From Siphonodentalium dalli (Eukaryota > Mollusca > Scaphopoda > Gadilida > Siphonodentaliidae), in contig CP136067.1 of assembly GCA_032622095.1 (NCBI GenBank), positions 49,763,899-49,827,898 of the forward strand: 64,000 bases of DNA, written 5' to 3'. The position numbers and the translations under genes were made by a program. This document shows positions 1-11,478 of this stretch, piece by piece. The notes under the pieces are model-generated. The model worked only from the letters and a program-made list of their open reading frames with translations. It made no database searches and had not been told where the DNA came from. Every line of letters starts with the position of its first letter. The first letter of the stretch is position 1.

Positions 1-1555
1 AATATATAGGTTCTAAAATATTTTCGGACATAAATTCCGAGCCCCATCCCTCTGAGTTTATGGCCAAAATCAGTATGTGAATACTGAAACACACTATTAA
101 GAATAACAGCAAGTTTGATATCTTGTTCAATGTTAATGTATATTTCCACAAGTAATACTTTCCCTACAACACAAGTAGGCATTTTATGTCATTTCGGTCG
201 AGGTAGTTCAATATTTCTGCAGCTGGAAAAAAATATAAAAAAATAATAAAAAAAAAACATTTCCCTACCTACCTACCCTAATTTTTTCTCTCCGTTATCG
301 GAAACATATTATCTTTTTTATTTGGCCTTACTAAAACCGAAACCAAGGTTTTTTTACCGAAACGTAAATTCTAAAACCTCACAACACTATCTTTCACCCA
401 ACACAACTTTCCATTAATGATTAACTTTAAATAGTAGAGCCGAAATCGACAATTAAATCGTGTCTGCGAAATTGACATGAACATGGTGTAACTTGCAACT
501 AGTTCAGTCGGCTCATTTCCTTTGATGTGATGTCTTTGAATTGGGGTCAAAGAAAAATGCCGTTTGATGAATTGTTATCAAAAACGGGCCGTGGATATGT
601 CGTCATGCACGTGGCTACATCAAACTTTCAAACTATTTGTTGTGGAATAGCCTAGAATACATGGGTAAGTTAATGCATTGCATCGTCGATACAATACATT
701 ACAATAAAATAAATACACCGAGGCCCCGTACAACAGCATCTGCAGGACAAGTGCCTGTATTCGATCACAAGTCCGCCAATACCTACCTACATGTATATAG
801 GATACATGTATTTATATTTGTCATGAGCTGTGAAATAAAATTCAAATTCAATTCGCTTGGGATGACTGACTGCCTACCTACTAGTACTAGTAATCCCCGG
901 GATAACTGATTGCCTATAGTAATCCCCTTTTAATACTTGTCTTAAAGTAATTTTATAGTGAAAGTTGTGTAAACACATAGCAATATTGCATGAACATTGG
1001 ATGTATTCATGTAATACATATTGCTTTGTGTTTACATGGCTAATTTCAGTATAAAATTACTTAAATACACTAGTATTAGTAAGTGCACTAGTAATGTTTT
1101 CATGAGAAATGTATATGAGAAACTGTATGTACATTTTACAGTTTACTGAGAATGCTGAACATCTACTAATACTACTAGTGTTGTTTTCAATGTGTGGGCA
1201 TGTAAATCTAAAATGAATTGATATATTGTAGTTCAAAGTGAACATGACACTGCATATTAGGCTTAAAAAAAATTACCTTTGTTTCCCTTAACGGAGCTGA
1301 AAAATATAGGTGCGGGCGAGCGGGAATTTTTTTTTTTTTTTTTGTGGAAATCTCCCAAAAGTTCTCGCTTTCCCATGTATATATAGTTCTGACATGTATA
1401 ATATACATGTCAGGTGTGATTTGAATGCTGGAAGCTTCATTATGATATTGGAAGGAGATCAGCAAGACACAAGGCATAAAATAGAATAGCATAGTATTTA
1501 TTTGTATTTAAAATCACAAAGTACAATAAAAAGTAAATATTCAATACCAATTCAA
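1..1555. other. Upstream non-coding stretch, repeat fragments
   Basis: AT-rich sequence with no recognisable coding exon. Two fragments of one short repeat family are visible, at about 236-340 and, inverted, at about 1262-1345. Both pair a TCCGTTA-like GGAAACA block with a CCTACCTACCTACC or GC-rich end; further members occur at 4808-4885 and 11940-12035. The first exon of RPS11 could lie here or further upstream but no start codon with an in-frame donor was found. Confidence 0.4.
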
Positions 1556-1903
1556 TCAAAAATATCCTATACCAACATATGCTACCATTTTCACTTTAAA
1601 AGTGTTTAAGATATCGCCAACAAAACACTCATTTTCAATGTTAAACGTTTCCTTTGAATCAAAGTCCAAACTACATTTAACGACAACGTTGTCCGTAAAA
1701 TCCGTATGGTGTTCTTGAAACACGTGTAAAAACTTCTTAACATGTGAAACTACGGTAAATTTGTTGACCGCGTCCATGATGATGAGAGAACATTTTAGAA
1801 ACTTTAGCCCTAACACACTGCTGCTAACCATGGTTTGTGACGCCATGACATAGGTGAATATTCCTGTTTTGATGGAAGATTTTAGTGATGAGCAGATTGT
1901 CAA
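1556..1903 (-). CDS. Possible terminal exon of an unidentified minus-strand gene
   Basis: An open frame of 115 codons ends at 1556, and on the same strand an AATAAA-like signal follows about 55 bases later (near 1499-1504), the expected layout of a last exon. The peptide is moderately hydrophobic with no low complexity and no repeat relatives elsewhere in the window, unlike most short frames here. I do not recognise the family. A second minus-strand frame at 1996-2289 could be an upstream exon. If real, the gene lies head to head with RPS11. It may equally be chance; confidence is low. Confidence 0.17.
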   Translation of the reverse strand: MTICSSLKSSIKTGIFTYVMASQTMVSSSVLGLKFLKCSLIIMDAVNKFTVVSHVKKFLHVFQEHHTDFTDNVVVKCSLDFDSKETFNIENECFVGDILNTFKVKMVAYVGIGYF

Positions 1904-2817
1904 ATAGAGCCTGGCGCCGATTATTTGAGATCACAATCGGCCGATTCAGGCGCTGATTCCGATTTAATATTGTAATACTTATACCAGAATATGTGTTATA
2001 TAATACTTAGAATTAGAAGCAAGCAACAACCGTAGTAATATGCCAGTACACAGTATATATACATAAGTATACGTTTGGGTAAGTATATACATGTATGTGC
2101 AATATCAGAATTCTTGATCGTGGGTGCGCACTGGAGCTTATCATTTTTGCTCGTTTTCGAACTGGAGCCATAACATTTTGGCACTGGAGCCACCGGGTGC
2201 TTGTCTTTGAATGTGCCACATGTAGATGTTTTTAGATTGTTCGTGAATATGTTTGCTTTTTTGTGTTCCGGAGATAACAAACTTACCATAAAACTAGGGT
2301 TTGCCCAATGGAATGTCCCACTTCTGATCTAAAAACAAACTTTACCGCCGAAGATTACGGTAAAATGTCGAAAACGAAGTGATAACCTCTTAATTTTTCA
2401 ATCTTTCGTGAGTGTTGCAAATCAAATTCAAAACACACGGATACAGACGGTATTACTCTACATATCACAATACAATTTTGAATGAATAATGTAGATTGTT
2501 AAGAAAATAATTACCATTTTAAGTGCCGCGACGCTGATTTTCACAACATTTCAGTGAGGGCAACTTAGCATTTATCGATGTGCACTGGACGATTTTACGA
2601 TTTCGGACTGATTTAGGAGGAGTGGTGGTCCCCCAGTGATTTTAGTGTTGAAAATTTTCAATTTGCCACAATACCTCATTATCAATTTTGAAGTATCAAA
2701 AATTAGTGATTAATTTTCAAAAATGGATCCAATTTCCAGGTAAATTGGTTGTTAAAAAGAATATTTGATCATTCTCAGGACCATATTTTGAACTTTGTTC
2801 CACTATCACCTTTCCAG
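1904..2817. other. Presumed 5' intron or upstream region of RPS11
   Basis: No exon could be assigned. A good splice donor (CAG then GTAAAT) follows an ATG at 2723-2739, but joining it to exon 2 gives an immediate in-frame stop, so it is not the RPS11 start. The acceptor for exon 2 is the pyrimidine-rich tract ending TTTCCAG at 2811-2817. Confidence 0.35.
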
Positions 2818-2946
2818 ATAGAAAAGGCCTTCCAGAAGCAGGCAACAGTTTTCTTGAACAAGAAATCTCAGCTGACGTCAGGAAAAGGCAAGAAAAATTT
2901 GAGATATGTGAGGAATGTTGGTCTCGGTTTCAAGACACCCAGAGAG
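2818..2946 (+). CDS. RPS11: RPS11 (uS17) exon 2
   Basis: Ribosomal protein S11 (uS17) of the cytosolic 40S subunit, an OB-fold protein that binds 18S rRNA. This 129-base exon encodes 43 residues, beginning [12 protein letters not shown] and ending [11 protein letters not shown], which align with the N-terminal part of animal RPS11. It is bounded by the acceptor TTTCCAG and the donor GTATAA, and both ends are in phase 0. In other animals about five residues (an MAD-like start) are encoded by a tiny first exon; that exon is not visible here, so the coding sequence is incomplete at its 5' end. Exons 2-4 join to 152 residues, which with about five missing residues matches the usual length of about 158. 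Confidence 0.95.
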
Positions 2947-3047
2947 GTATAAATTGTTTTTCACCTTTATTTGTTTTCTTTCTTTGTTTTCTTCAATTAC
3001 TCCAAAATTTCTCATTCATTTCTTGGTTTCTTTGTCACAATTTTAAG

Positions 3048-3118
3048 CTCTGTGATGAATTAATCGTGACTGTCTTCCTATGACAAAATAGTGAAGATAT
3101 TAAGCGATTGCGGAGTAG
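3048..3118 (+). ncRNA. SNORD35: Degenerate box C/D snoRNA, U35-like copy 1
   Basis: Box C GTGATGA at 3052-3058 is followed by a guide that differs from the other copies by one base (GACTGTC in place of GACGGTC). The expected box D position reads CGGA (3111-3114), and the terminal stem is weak. It is the only copy outside intron 3 and is probably a decayed or very old paralogue. Confidence 0.55.
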
Positions 3119-3445
3119 CATTACAGATGACATGAGACCTTGAAGCCAGTATTACTGCACTTGTTTCTACCTAGTGCAGCCTATTCAATGTTAAAAATTT
3201 TGTTAGGGAAGTTTTCTCGTTTGGGGAAACATTAAAAGATGTTTATGTGACTAATAGATTTGTCTACCATTTCCAGTAGGAGTAAGTTTGTGCCATAGAG
3301 GCTTGTAATTTGGGGGAAATATTTCTGATGAGTATGAGAATAACGTAATAGAGAAGTCATCTTCTGTTCATAAAGCAAGAGTTTCTGTGTATAGGGAAAT
3401 TTAGGGTCAGAATTTGGGGGGAAAATTTACTATCTTCCATATAAA

Positions 3446-3626
3446 CCTTGAAATAGTGTGTCTGTCATTTGCAGAATGAGGTCCCCAGAGGGTGAATTTA
3501 GTGATGCTATCCCGCATAGTGGGCTAGCATCACCAAACTCGTGCTCTGGGGACCTCATTCTGCTCAGGTCACTAAATTCACACACTGGGGACCTCATTCT
3601 GCAAATGACAGACACACATTTCAAGG
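3446..3626. repeat. Long foldback (hairpin) element in RPS11 intron 2
   Basis: The arms read inwards from CCTTGAAATAG at 3446 and outwards to CATTTCAAGG at 3626, and pair over about 45 bases including the block GAATGAGGTCCCCAG. The same block is repeated internally near 3545, so alternative foldings are possible. It looks like a small palindromic mobile element. In the pre-mRNA it would form a strong hairpin just upstream of the exon 3 branch-point region. Confidence 0.8.
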
Positions 3627-3701
3627 CTTGATAGGGAATTAATAAAATATCCCTGCAATAACCACTTTATCTATTTCGTGTTTTATTTACCTTCCTTTCA
3701 G

Positions 3702-3907
3702 GCTGTTGAGGGCACATATATTGACAAGAAATGTCCATTCACTGGTAACGTGAGCATCCGAGGACGAATCCTCACTGGAGTTGTCATGAAGCTCAAAATG
3801 ACGAGGACAATAGTGATCCGGAGAGACTACCTTCATTTCGTGAAGAAATACAGTCGATTTGAGAAGAGACACAAAAACATGTCTGTGCATCTGAGTCCTG
3901 CATTCAG
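3702..3907 (+). CDS. RPS11: RPS11 (uS17) exon 3
   Basis: This 206-base exon encodes the central part of RPS11, from [16 protein letters not shown] through [11 protein letters not shown] to [11 protein letters not shown], near-identical to animal orthologues. It includes the basic rRNA-binding strands and the conserved [11 protein letters not shown] segment. It starts in phase 0 after CTTTCAG and ends in phase 2 at CATTCAG, where the two bases AG are completed by the first base of exon 4 to give arginine. The donor is GTATTG. The next coding base lies 23.9 kb downstream. Confidence 0.97.
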
Positions 3908-3973
3908 GTATTGATGCTACCTCTAGTACACTGCCACTTTAGTTTCCAAGATTTGGGGTGGAAAATAATTAAC

Positions 3974-4344
3974 TAGGGCTGCAACGATTCATCATTAATT
4001 CAATGTATCACGATACACTTTCAAACGATATACGTATCGTGTCATGTGTATCGTGATACAGGAAATAAAGTAATGTCTGAAGATGGGCTAGTGTAAAAAA
4101 TCAAAACCTACAATTATCTCTCAAGTTTATATGTATACTATGTATATTTGACTCATCTAGCCAACAATTAAACTTCATTTTACTTTAAAATGAACTCTAC
4201 TCCAGTTATAAACTTGTTGTTTCTGATAATTCAGGCGGTATTTATTTGGAAACACTAATGTTGTGTATTGTGATACGTATCGTATCGTTGATCATGTGTC
4301 GTGATTCGTATCATATCGTGACCAAGTGTATTGTTGCAGCTCTA
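3974..4344. mobile_element. hAT-like miniature element
   Basis: Termini TAGGGCTGCAACGAT and, inverted, TAGAGCTGCAACAAT enclose several iterated GTATCGTGATAC-like palindromes. The termini match those of hAT-superfamily non-autonomous elements. The flanks (TAATTAAC and ATATTAAT) are only partly similar, so the 8-base target duplication is eroded. No transposase frame. Confidence 0.7.
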
Positions 4345-5017
4345 ATATTAATCTCTTCATTGCTTATGATATCGAGTGCTGGGCCGATGACGTTATGGCC
4401 ATTTTCCAGTTGAAAAATATAACGTGATTGTCACGAAAACCATGAAACTGACTCTGTTGAAAGGCTATTATCATTCACAATCATGGAACATCGTACACTG
4501 TTTGAAACTTCGAGAGACAGTTGTTTCGATGCACACATCTCTGAGTTTCAGTTATGAATAATGGCCAACTGCTAGTGTGCTGAAGTAGGTCCGTGCTCAG
4601 TACTGACGTATAGCACACAGCATGACATTTTACATCCATACTCAGTACTGACTTATAGCAGCCAAGAGGTTAATGGAATTGCATGTACTCACATGTGGCC
4701 TAATAAGTGATTGGTGGGGATTTAGGCTAAAATTAATAATATTGATTGCAATTTCACACTTGTCTCAATGCCAAATAATTGTGATCCTTGGGAATTTTCT
4801 CCAAAATTATTAATAAGGCCTAAAAAAAATATACGTTTGTTTCCGCTAACCCGACCGACCCTATTTTAAACCGCCGACTCTAAACTTTTTATTTTGAGAT
4901 TTTTTTTTTAAATATCTAAATCTCTATTATATTGGGAAGAAAACCAACATTGATATTTTTGTTGTTGGTAATTAAAACAAATTAGGCATAATTCCATTGT
5001 AATTTGTAATTATTATT
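4345..5017. other. Intron sequence without a gene
   Basis: No gene seen. A fragment of the short TCCGCTAAC/AGGCCTAAAAA repeat family lies at about 4808-4885, inverted relative to the copy at 11940-12035. Confidence 0.4.
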
Positions 5018-8000
5018 AGCTCAACTTACTTGTAAGTTTGAGCTATTGCCATGGTTTGGCGTCCGTCGTCCGTGTGTGCGTGTGTCCGTGTGTCCGTGTG
5101 TCCGTCAACAATTTCCTTTGGCGCGGGCTACAGGTTGTACCTTTGGTCTGATCTTCGTGAAATTTGTCATGAATGTTGACATTGACATGTAGATGGGAAC
5201 GAGTCATTTTTGGGTCATTCGGCCAAAAAACATGGCCGCTGGCAGCCATCTTGGATTTCAAGATTCAATCCATTGGCGCGGCCTACAGGTCGTACTGTTC
5301 ATCTGATCATCATGAAATTTGTCATTGATGTTAATAATGACATGTAGATGGGAACGAGTGATTTTGGGGTCGTTCGGCCAAAAAACATGGCTGCCAGTAG
5401 CCATCTTGGATTTTACTCTTTGCATGACTAAATCCTTTGGCGCGGGCTACAGGTCGTTGTTTTGGTCGGAAGTTTATGAAATTTGTCATGGATGTTAACA
5501 CTGTCATGTAGATGGGAACGAGTGATTTTGGGGTCGTTCGGCCAAAAAACATGGCTGCCAGCAGCCATCTTGGATTTTACTCTTTGCATGACTAAATCCT
5601 TTGGCGCGGGCTACAGGTTGTACCTTTGGTCTAATATTTATGAAATTTGTCATGAATGTTGACATTGACATGTAGATGGGAACGAATCAATGTGGGGTCA
5701 TTCTGCCAAAAAACATGGCCGCTGGTGGCCATCTTAGATTTCAAAATTCAATCCATTGGCGCGGGCTACAGGTCGTACTGTTCGTCTGATCATCATGAAA
5801 TTTGTCATGGATGTTAATATTGACATGTAGATGGGAACGAGTCATTTTGGGGTTGTTCGGCCAATAAACATGGCCACCAGCAGCCATCTTGGATTTTACT
5901 CTTTGCATGACTAAATCCTTTGGCGCGGGCTACAGGTCGTAGCTTCGATCGGAACATCATGAAATTGGTCATGGATGTTAACAATGACATGTAGATGGGA
6001 ACGAGTGATTTTGGGGTCGTTCGGCCGAAAAACATGGCCGCCAGCAGCCATCTTGGATTTTACTCTTTGCATGACTAAATCCTTTGGCCCGGGCTACAGG
6101 TCGTACCTTTGGTCTGATCTTTATGAAATTTGTCATGAATGTTGACATTGACATGTAGATGGGAACGAGTCATTTTGGGGTCATTCTGCCAAAAAACATG
6201 GCCGCTGGCAGCCATCTTGGATTTCAAGATTCAATCCATTGGCGCGGGCTACAGGTCGTACTGTTCGTCTGATCATCATGAAATTTGTCATGGATGTTAA
6301 TATTGACATGTAGATGGGAACGAGTCATTTTGGGGTTGTTCGGCCAATAAACATGGCCACCAGCAGACATCTTGGATTTTACTCTTTGCATGACTAAATC
6401 CTTTGGCGCGGGCTACAGGTCGTAGCTTCGATCGGAACATCATGAAATTTGTCATGGATGTTAACAATGACATGTAGATGGGAACGAATGATTTTGGGGT
6501 CGTTCGGCCGAAAAACATGGCCGCCAGCAGCCATCTTGGATTTTACTCTTTGCATGACTAAATCCTTTGGCCCGGGCTACAGGTCGTACCTTTGGTCTGA
6601 TCTTTATGAAATTTGTCATGAATGTTGACATTGACATGTAGATGGGAACGAGTCATTTTTGGGTCATTCGGCCAAAAAACATGGCCGCTGGCAGCCATCT
6701 TGGATTTCAAGATTCAATCCATTGGCGCGGCCTACAGGTCGTACTGTTCATCTGATCATCATGAAATTTGTCATTGATGTTAATAATGACATGTAGATGG
6801 GAACGAGTGATTTTGGGGTCGTTCGGCCAAAAAACATGGCTGCCAGTAGCCATCTTGGATTTTACTCTTTGCATGACTAAATCCTTTGGCGCGGGCTACA
6901 GGTCGTTGTTTTGGTCGGAAGTTTATGAAATTTGTCATGGATGTTAACACTGTCATGTAGATGGGAACGAGTGATTTTGGGGTCGTTCGGCCAAAAAACA
7001 TGGCTGCCAGCAGCCATCTTGGATTTTACTCTTTGCATGACTAAATCCTTTGGCGCGGGCTACAGGTTGTACCTTTGGTCTAATATTTATGAAATTTGTC
7101 ATGAATGTTGACATTGACATGTAGATGGGAACGAATCAATGTGGGGTCATTCTGCCAAAAAACATGGCCGCTGGTGGCCATCTTAGATTTCAAAATTCAA
7201 TCCATTGGCGCGGGCTACAGGTCGTACTGTTCGTCTGATCATCATGAAATTTGTCATGGATGTTAATATTGACATGTAGATGGGAACGAGTCATTTTGGG
7301 GTTGTTCGGCCAATAAACATGGCCACCAGCAGCCATCTTGGATTTTACTCTTTGCATGACTAAATCCTTTGGCGCGGGCTACAGGTCGTAGCTTCGATTG
7401 GAACATCATGAAATTGGTCATGGATGTTAACAATGACATGTAGATGGGAACGAGTGATTTTGGGGTCGTTCGGCCGAAAAACATGGCCGCCAGCAGCCAT
7501 CTTGGATTTTACTCTTTGCATGACTAAATCCTTTGGCCCGGGCTACAGGTCGTACCTTTGGTCTGATCTTTATGAAATTTGTCATGAATGTTGACATTGA
7601 CATGTAGATGGGAACGAGTCATTTTGGGGTCATTCTGCCAAAAAACATGGCCGCTGGCAGCCATCTTGGATTTCAAGATTCAATCCATTGGCGCGGGCTA
7701 CAGGTCGTACTGTTCGTCTGATCATCATGAAATTTGTCATGGATGTTAATATTGACATGTAGATGGGAACGAGTCATTTTGGGGTTGTTCGGCCAATAAA
7801 CATGGCCACCAGCAGACATCTTGGATTTTACTCTTTGCATGACTAAATCCTTTGGCGCGGGCTACAGGTCGTAGCTTCGATCGGAACATCATGAAATTTG
7901 TCATGGATGTTAACAATGACATGTAGATGGGAACGAATGATTTTGGGGTCGTTCGGCCGAAAAACATGGCCGCCAGCAGCCATCTTGGATTTTACTCTTT

Positions 8001-9427
8001 GCATGACTAAATCCTTTGGCCCGGGCTACAGGTCGTACCTTTGGTCTGATCTTTATGAAATTTGTCATGAATGTTGACATTGACATGTAGATGGGAACGA
8101 GTCATTTTGGGGTCATTCGGCCAAAAAACATGGCCGCTGGCAGCCATCTTGGATTTCAAGATTCAATCCATTGGCGCAGGCTACAGGTCGTACTGTTCGT
8201 CTGATCATCATGAAATTTGTCATTGATGTTAATAATGACATGTAGATGGGAACGAGTGATTTTGGGGTCGTTCGGCCAAAAAACATGGCCGCCAGCAGCC
8301 ATCTTGGATTTTACTCTTTGCATGACTAAATCCTTTGGCGCGGGCTACAGGTCGTTGTGTTGGTCGGAAGTTTATGAAATTTGTCATGGATGTTAACACT
8401 GACATGTAGATGGGAACGAGTGATTTTGGAGTCGTTCGGCCAAAAAACATGGCCGCCATCTTGGATTTTACTCTTTGCATGACTAAATCCTTTGGCGCGG
8501 GCTATAGGTTGCCTTTGGTCTAATCTTTATAAAATTTGTCATGAACGTTGACATTGACATGTAGATGGGAACGAATCATTGTCGGGTCATTCGGCCAAAA
8601 AACATGGCTGCTGGCGGCCATCTTGGATTTCAAAATTCAATCCATTGGCGCGGGCTACAGGTCGTACTGTTCGTCTGATCATCATGAAATTTGTCATGAA
8701 TGATAACAATGACATGTAGATGGGATCGAGTCGTTATGGGGTCATTTGGTCAAAAAACATGGCCGCCAGCAGCCATCTTGGATTTTACTCTTTGCATGAC
8801 TAAATCCTTTGGTGCGGGCTACAGGTCGTAGCTTTGGTCAAATGGTCATGAAATTTGTCATTAATTATAACAATGACATGTAGATGGGAACGAGTCGTTT
8901 TGGGGTCATTCGGTCAAAAAACATTGCCACCAGCATTTTACTTTTTGCATGACTAAATCCTTTGGCGTGGGCTACAGGTCATACCTTTGGTCTGATATTT
9001 ATTAAATTTGTCATGAATGTTGACATTGACATGTAGATGGGAACGAATCATTGTGGGGTCATTCGGCCAAAAAACATGGCTGCCAGCGGCCATCTTGGAT
9101 TTTAAAATTCAATCCATTGGCGCGGTCTACAGGTCGTACTGTTCGTCTGATCATCATGAAATTTGTATGTCGTAGCTTTGGTCAGATCTTCATAAAATTT
9201 GTCATGGATGTTAACAATTATACGTAGATGGGAACGAGTTCTTTTGGGGTCAATTGGCCAAAAAAAATGGCCACCAGCAGCCATCTTGTATTTTACTCTT
9301 TGCATCACTAAATCCTTTGGCGCATGTTAGACATTTCAATTAGCACCTTTCCTATTCCTCCATTTACTGTCAACCATTAAATTATTCCCCTACCTAAGTT
9401 GAGCTACAGTGTCATTGACACTTTCAT
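5018..9427 (+). mobile_element. Pearl/HINE-like element HINE-1 with tandem core
   Basis: The 5' end is a hairpin (AGCTCAACTTAC with TAAGTTTGAGCT, 5018-5044), then a CCGT/GTGT-rich microsatellite (5061-5108), about 26 core monomers of ~161 bp, and a 3' end with AAGTTGAGCT (9396-9405) followed by the palindrome AGTGTCATTGACACT (9408-9422). AAGTTGAGCT is the inverted complement of the 5' terminus. This layout is that of bivalve pearl elements and of Helentron-associated HINEs, non-autonomous rolling-circle elements. No protein is encoded; the recurring 73-codon minus-strand frames are a by-product of monomer length. Confidence 0.8.
5116..9330 (+). repeat. HINE-1 core: 161-bp monomers in 483- and 1449-bp higher-order units
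   Basis: The phrase GGGCTACAGGT recurs about every 161 bases. Related monomers recur every 483 bases, and the block starting near 5160 recurs almost unchanged 1449 bases later. For example 5331-5552 equals 6780-7001, and 6297-6518 equals 7746-7967. After about 8060 the copies diverge and lose regular spacing. The near identity of the 1449-base copies points to a recent unequal exchange inside the element. Confidence 0.85.
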
Positions 9428-10129
9428 TAATTAATTTGTTGGAATTACCGGCAGACGAGTGTGCAAGACATACTTCCGGTATCGTTTCGCTATGAAATTG
9501 TCAAAGCGTATGAAATAACTGCGGTACGTTTTTTCATTCAAAATTTATTTGAACTTTGACAAAACATATCTATATCCGAGAATGGGTTAATCCATTAGTT
9601 ATTGATGACTTCACCACTAGAATATTAATACATTAACTATTTAACCACAGCTTAACATTTATTTCTACGAACATTTCATATTGGTACGTTGAATAGTGTC
9701 AAATAATGTCATTATAATGAACAAGTTTCCCATTTTCGTGGTACATATACATCGTTTTTATCATAGTCATAATGGGCTTGATTCAGTGCAGCTTTAAACC
9801 TTCAGGTCTAACAAATATAGGGTTTCCACTTATCTAATTGAATTCAATTCAATTTTATTGAATTTAGAACAAATATTTTTTTAAAAGCAAACTTTTTTTC
9901 AAAGTTATTAATTTTTTTTTAGAAATTAGAAGCTCGGTGACTCACACCAATACACGTCCTCCAAAAGCCTCAGTAATTCATCTTAGAAGATTCCTCCTAG
10001 CTACTTAACTCAGCTTGGGCTATTGAGTTTTTGACAAATGTTCACAAACAGTCAGTTTCATATTTTTACCACAAAATTTTCCTAAAAATTCCACCACATA
10101 CTATTATTCCGCAGTCCGCACGTATGTTT
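9428..10129. other. Intron sequence without a gene
   Basis: AT-rich sequence; nothing recognised. Directly follows the HINE-1 terminus. Confidence 0.4.
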
Positions 10130-10299
10130 ATTGGGCACTCATGAGTGGTGTCGTATGCGCCGCATGCACCAGAATACGTCTGCAACCGCCCCCCCCCCCC
10201 CCACAATAATAATATACAGTATATATAAGCCCACCCACCACCCATAGTGTCTTATGCGCCAGTGGCTCTGGGAATATGCGCCGCAACCGCCCACAATAA

Positions 10300-10985
10300 T
10301 CTCCTATATATTTTGAGAACTACGTAAATATATGTGTATATTTGTCCTCTATAGACTCGAAAACGGCTGCACCGATTGGGCTCAAACTTCCCATCTAAGG
10401 ATAAAAACCCACGGGAATGGTCGTCGCGGCGTTTTGGAGAAGCTCAGAGCACCCATTCTCCACTCTGTTACAAAAAATGGCACTGTGGGGTTAACGCTCC
10501 TTATATCTTCCATATTTGGGTTCGTTAACCTGTTAACGCTCTTTATTCCCTTCGGCTTTCGCATATGGCTTTTGTTTACGTTATCGCTCGAAATGGAACT
10601 CGCTTCTGTGTGATTCTTACGTACTTAGGGCTTCCTAGGAACGGGGGACATTTTCATCGGGTCAGTTTTTCCGCCCGAGGTGATCTTCACCTTGAAACGG
10701 GTACCCACAAATGATATATATGTGTGTGTCCTTTATAGACTCGAACCGATTGAGCTCAAACTTGCTACCTACAGGAAGTGTCATGGACGGGTTAAATTGT
10801 GACCCCGACTTGACCTTGAAAATGATCAATTCAGGGTCAAATTGAAAAACAAAATTTAAAAAGCCAGTAAATTAAAAAGGCACAATTAACTAATTAAATT
10901 TAAAAATTAATTACAAAAATTAATTACAAAAATAAAAATTGTCATGTTTCTGACGATTGCCGCCAGTGGCGGGCTAACCTGCTAG
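10300..10985 (+). mobile_element. Non-autonomous Helitron
   Basis: It starts TCTCCTATATATTTTG after an A, and ends with a hairpin (GCCGCC, loop AGT, GGCGGGC) followed about 10 bases later by CTAG before a T. Helitrons start with TC, end with a hairpin plus CTRR, and insert between A and T; all are met here. The interior has the GACTCGAAAACGGCTGCACC phrase also found in the Helitrons at 40.6 and 52.4 kb, but is well diverged from them. Confidence 0.75.
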
Positions 10986-11101
10986 TAATATATAATGTAT
11001 CTTATGCGCCATAGAGTGTCTGCAACGGCCCACAATAATAATATATATAAGCGCCCGCCGACCATCCCATCCACCACACATAGTGTCTTATGCAGAATGC
11101 T

Positions 11102-11440
11102 AGTGACTTCGTCCCAAAATGGCGACCTCGTTCCGATTTTATGGGTGATCTCGTCCCAGTCGTCGGTGATGTCGTCCCAGTGTTGATAACAAAGTAAACA
11201 TACGTGTCACGTAAACTCTGGTCAACGTTTATACCCAAAACAGTGTAGTAAACAAGTCATGATATTAAATAATATATTTTATTTATGAAGTATCAGTTTA
11301 TACGATCTTAAATTAAAAACAACCACCGGGACGACATCACCGGGACGAGATCACCGACAAACGGCGACAAGTGGGACGAGGTCACCTCTTCGGGACAAAA
11401 ATTGGTGGGATGAGATCGCAGTGGGACGAAGTCACTGGTC
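11102..11440. mobile_element. Miniature inverted element built from iterated GTGAYNTCGTCCC motifs
   Basis: Terminal AGTGACTTCGTCCCA (11102-11116) is inverted at 11422-11436. Between the ends the 13-base motif GTGAYNTCGTCCC recurs several times in both orientations, inwards on the left and inverted on the right, around an AT-rich centre. CTTATGC lies on both sides and may be the target duplication. Confidence 0.65.
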
Positions 11441-11478
11441 ACCCTTATGCATCTGCGGCCCCGGGAATATGCACCGCA

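Larger units (their letters stand above)
2947..3701 (+). other. RPS11: RPS11 intron 2
   Basis: A 755-base intron with donor GTATAA and acceptor CTTTCAG. It holds the degenerate U35-like snoRNA copy (3048-3118) and a long foldback (3446-3626) that ends 75 bases before exon 3. Confidence 0.9.

Noticed and set aside
2723-2739. ATG GATCCAATTTCC AG followed by GTAAAT as RPS11 exon 1
   Set aside because: Good context and donor, but it is 17 bases long and joining it to exon 2 gives an immediate TAG; no other acceptor rescues the frame and it does not encode the expected MAD-like start.
5043-8480. Series of 73-codon minus-strand open frames at regular spacing
   Set aside because: They recur every 483 bases because the monomers are 161 bases; the protein follows the repeat, not the reverse, and the same sequence lacks the frame in HINE-2 to HINE-4.
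5116-9330. Regular repeats as a possible CRISPR array
   Set aside because: Eukaryotic context, units of 161 bases with no repeat/spacer alternation and no cas genes.
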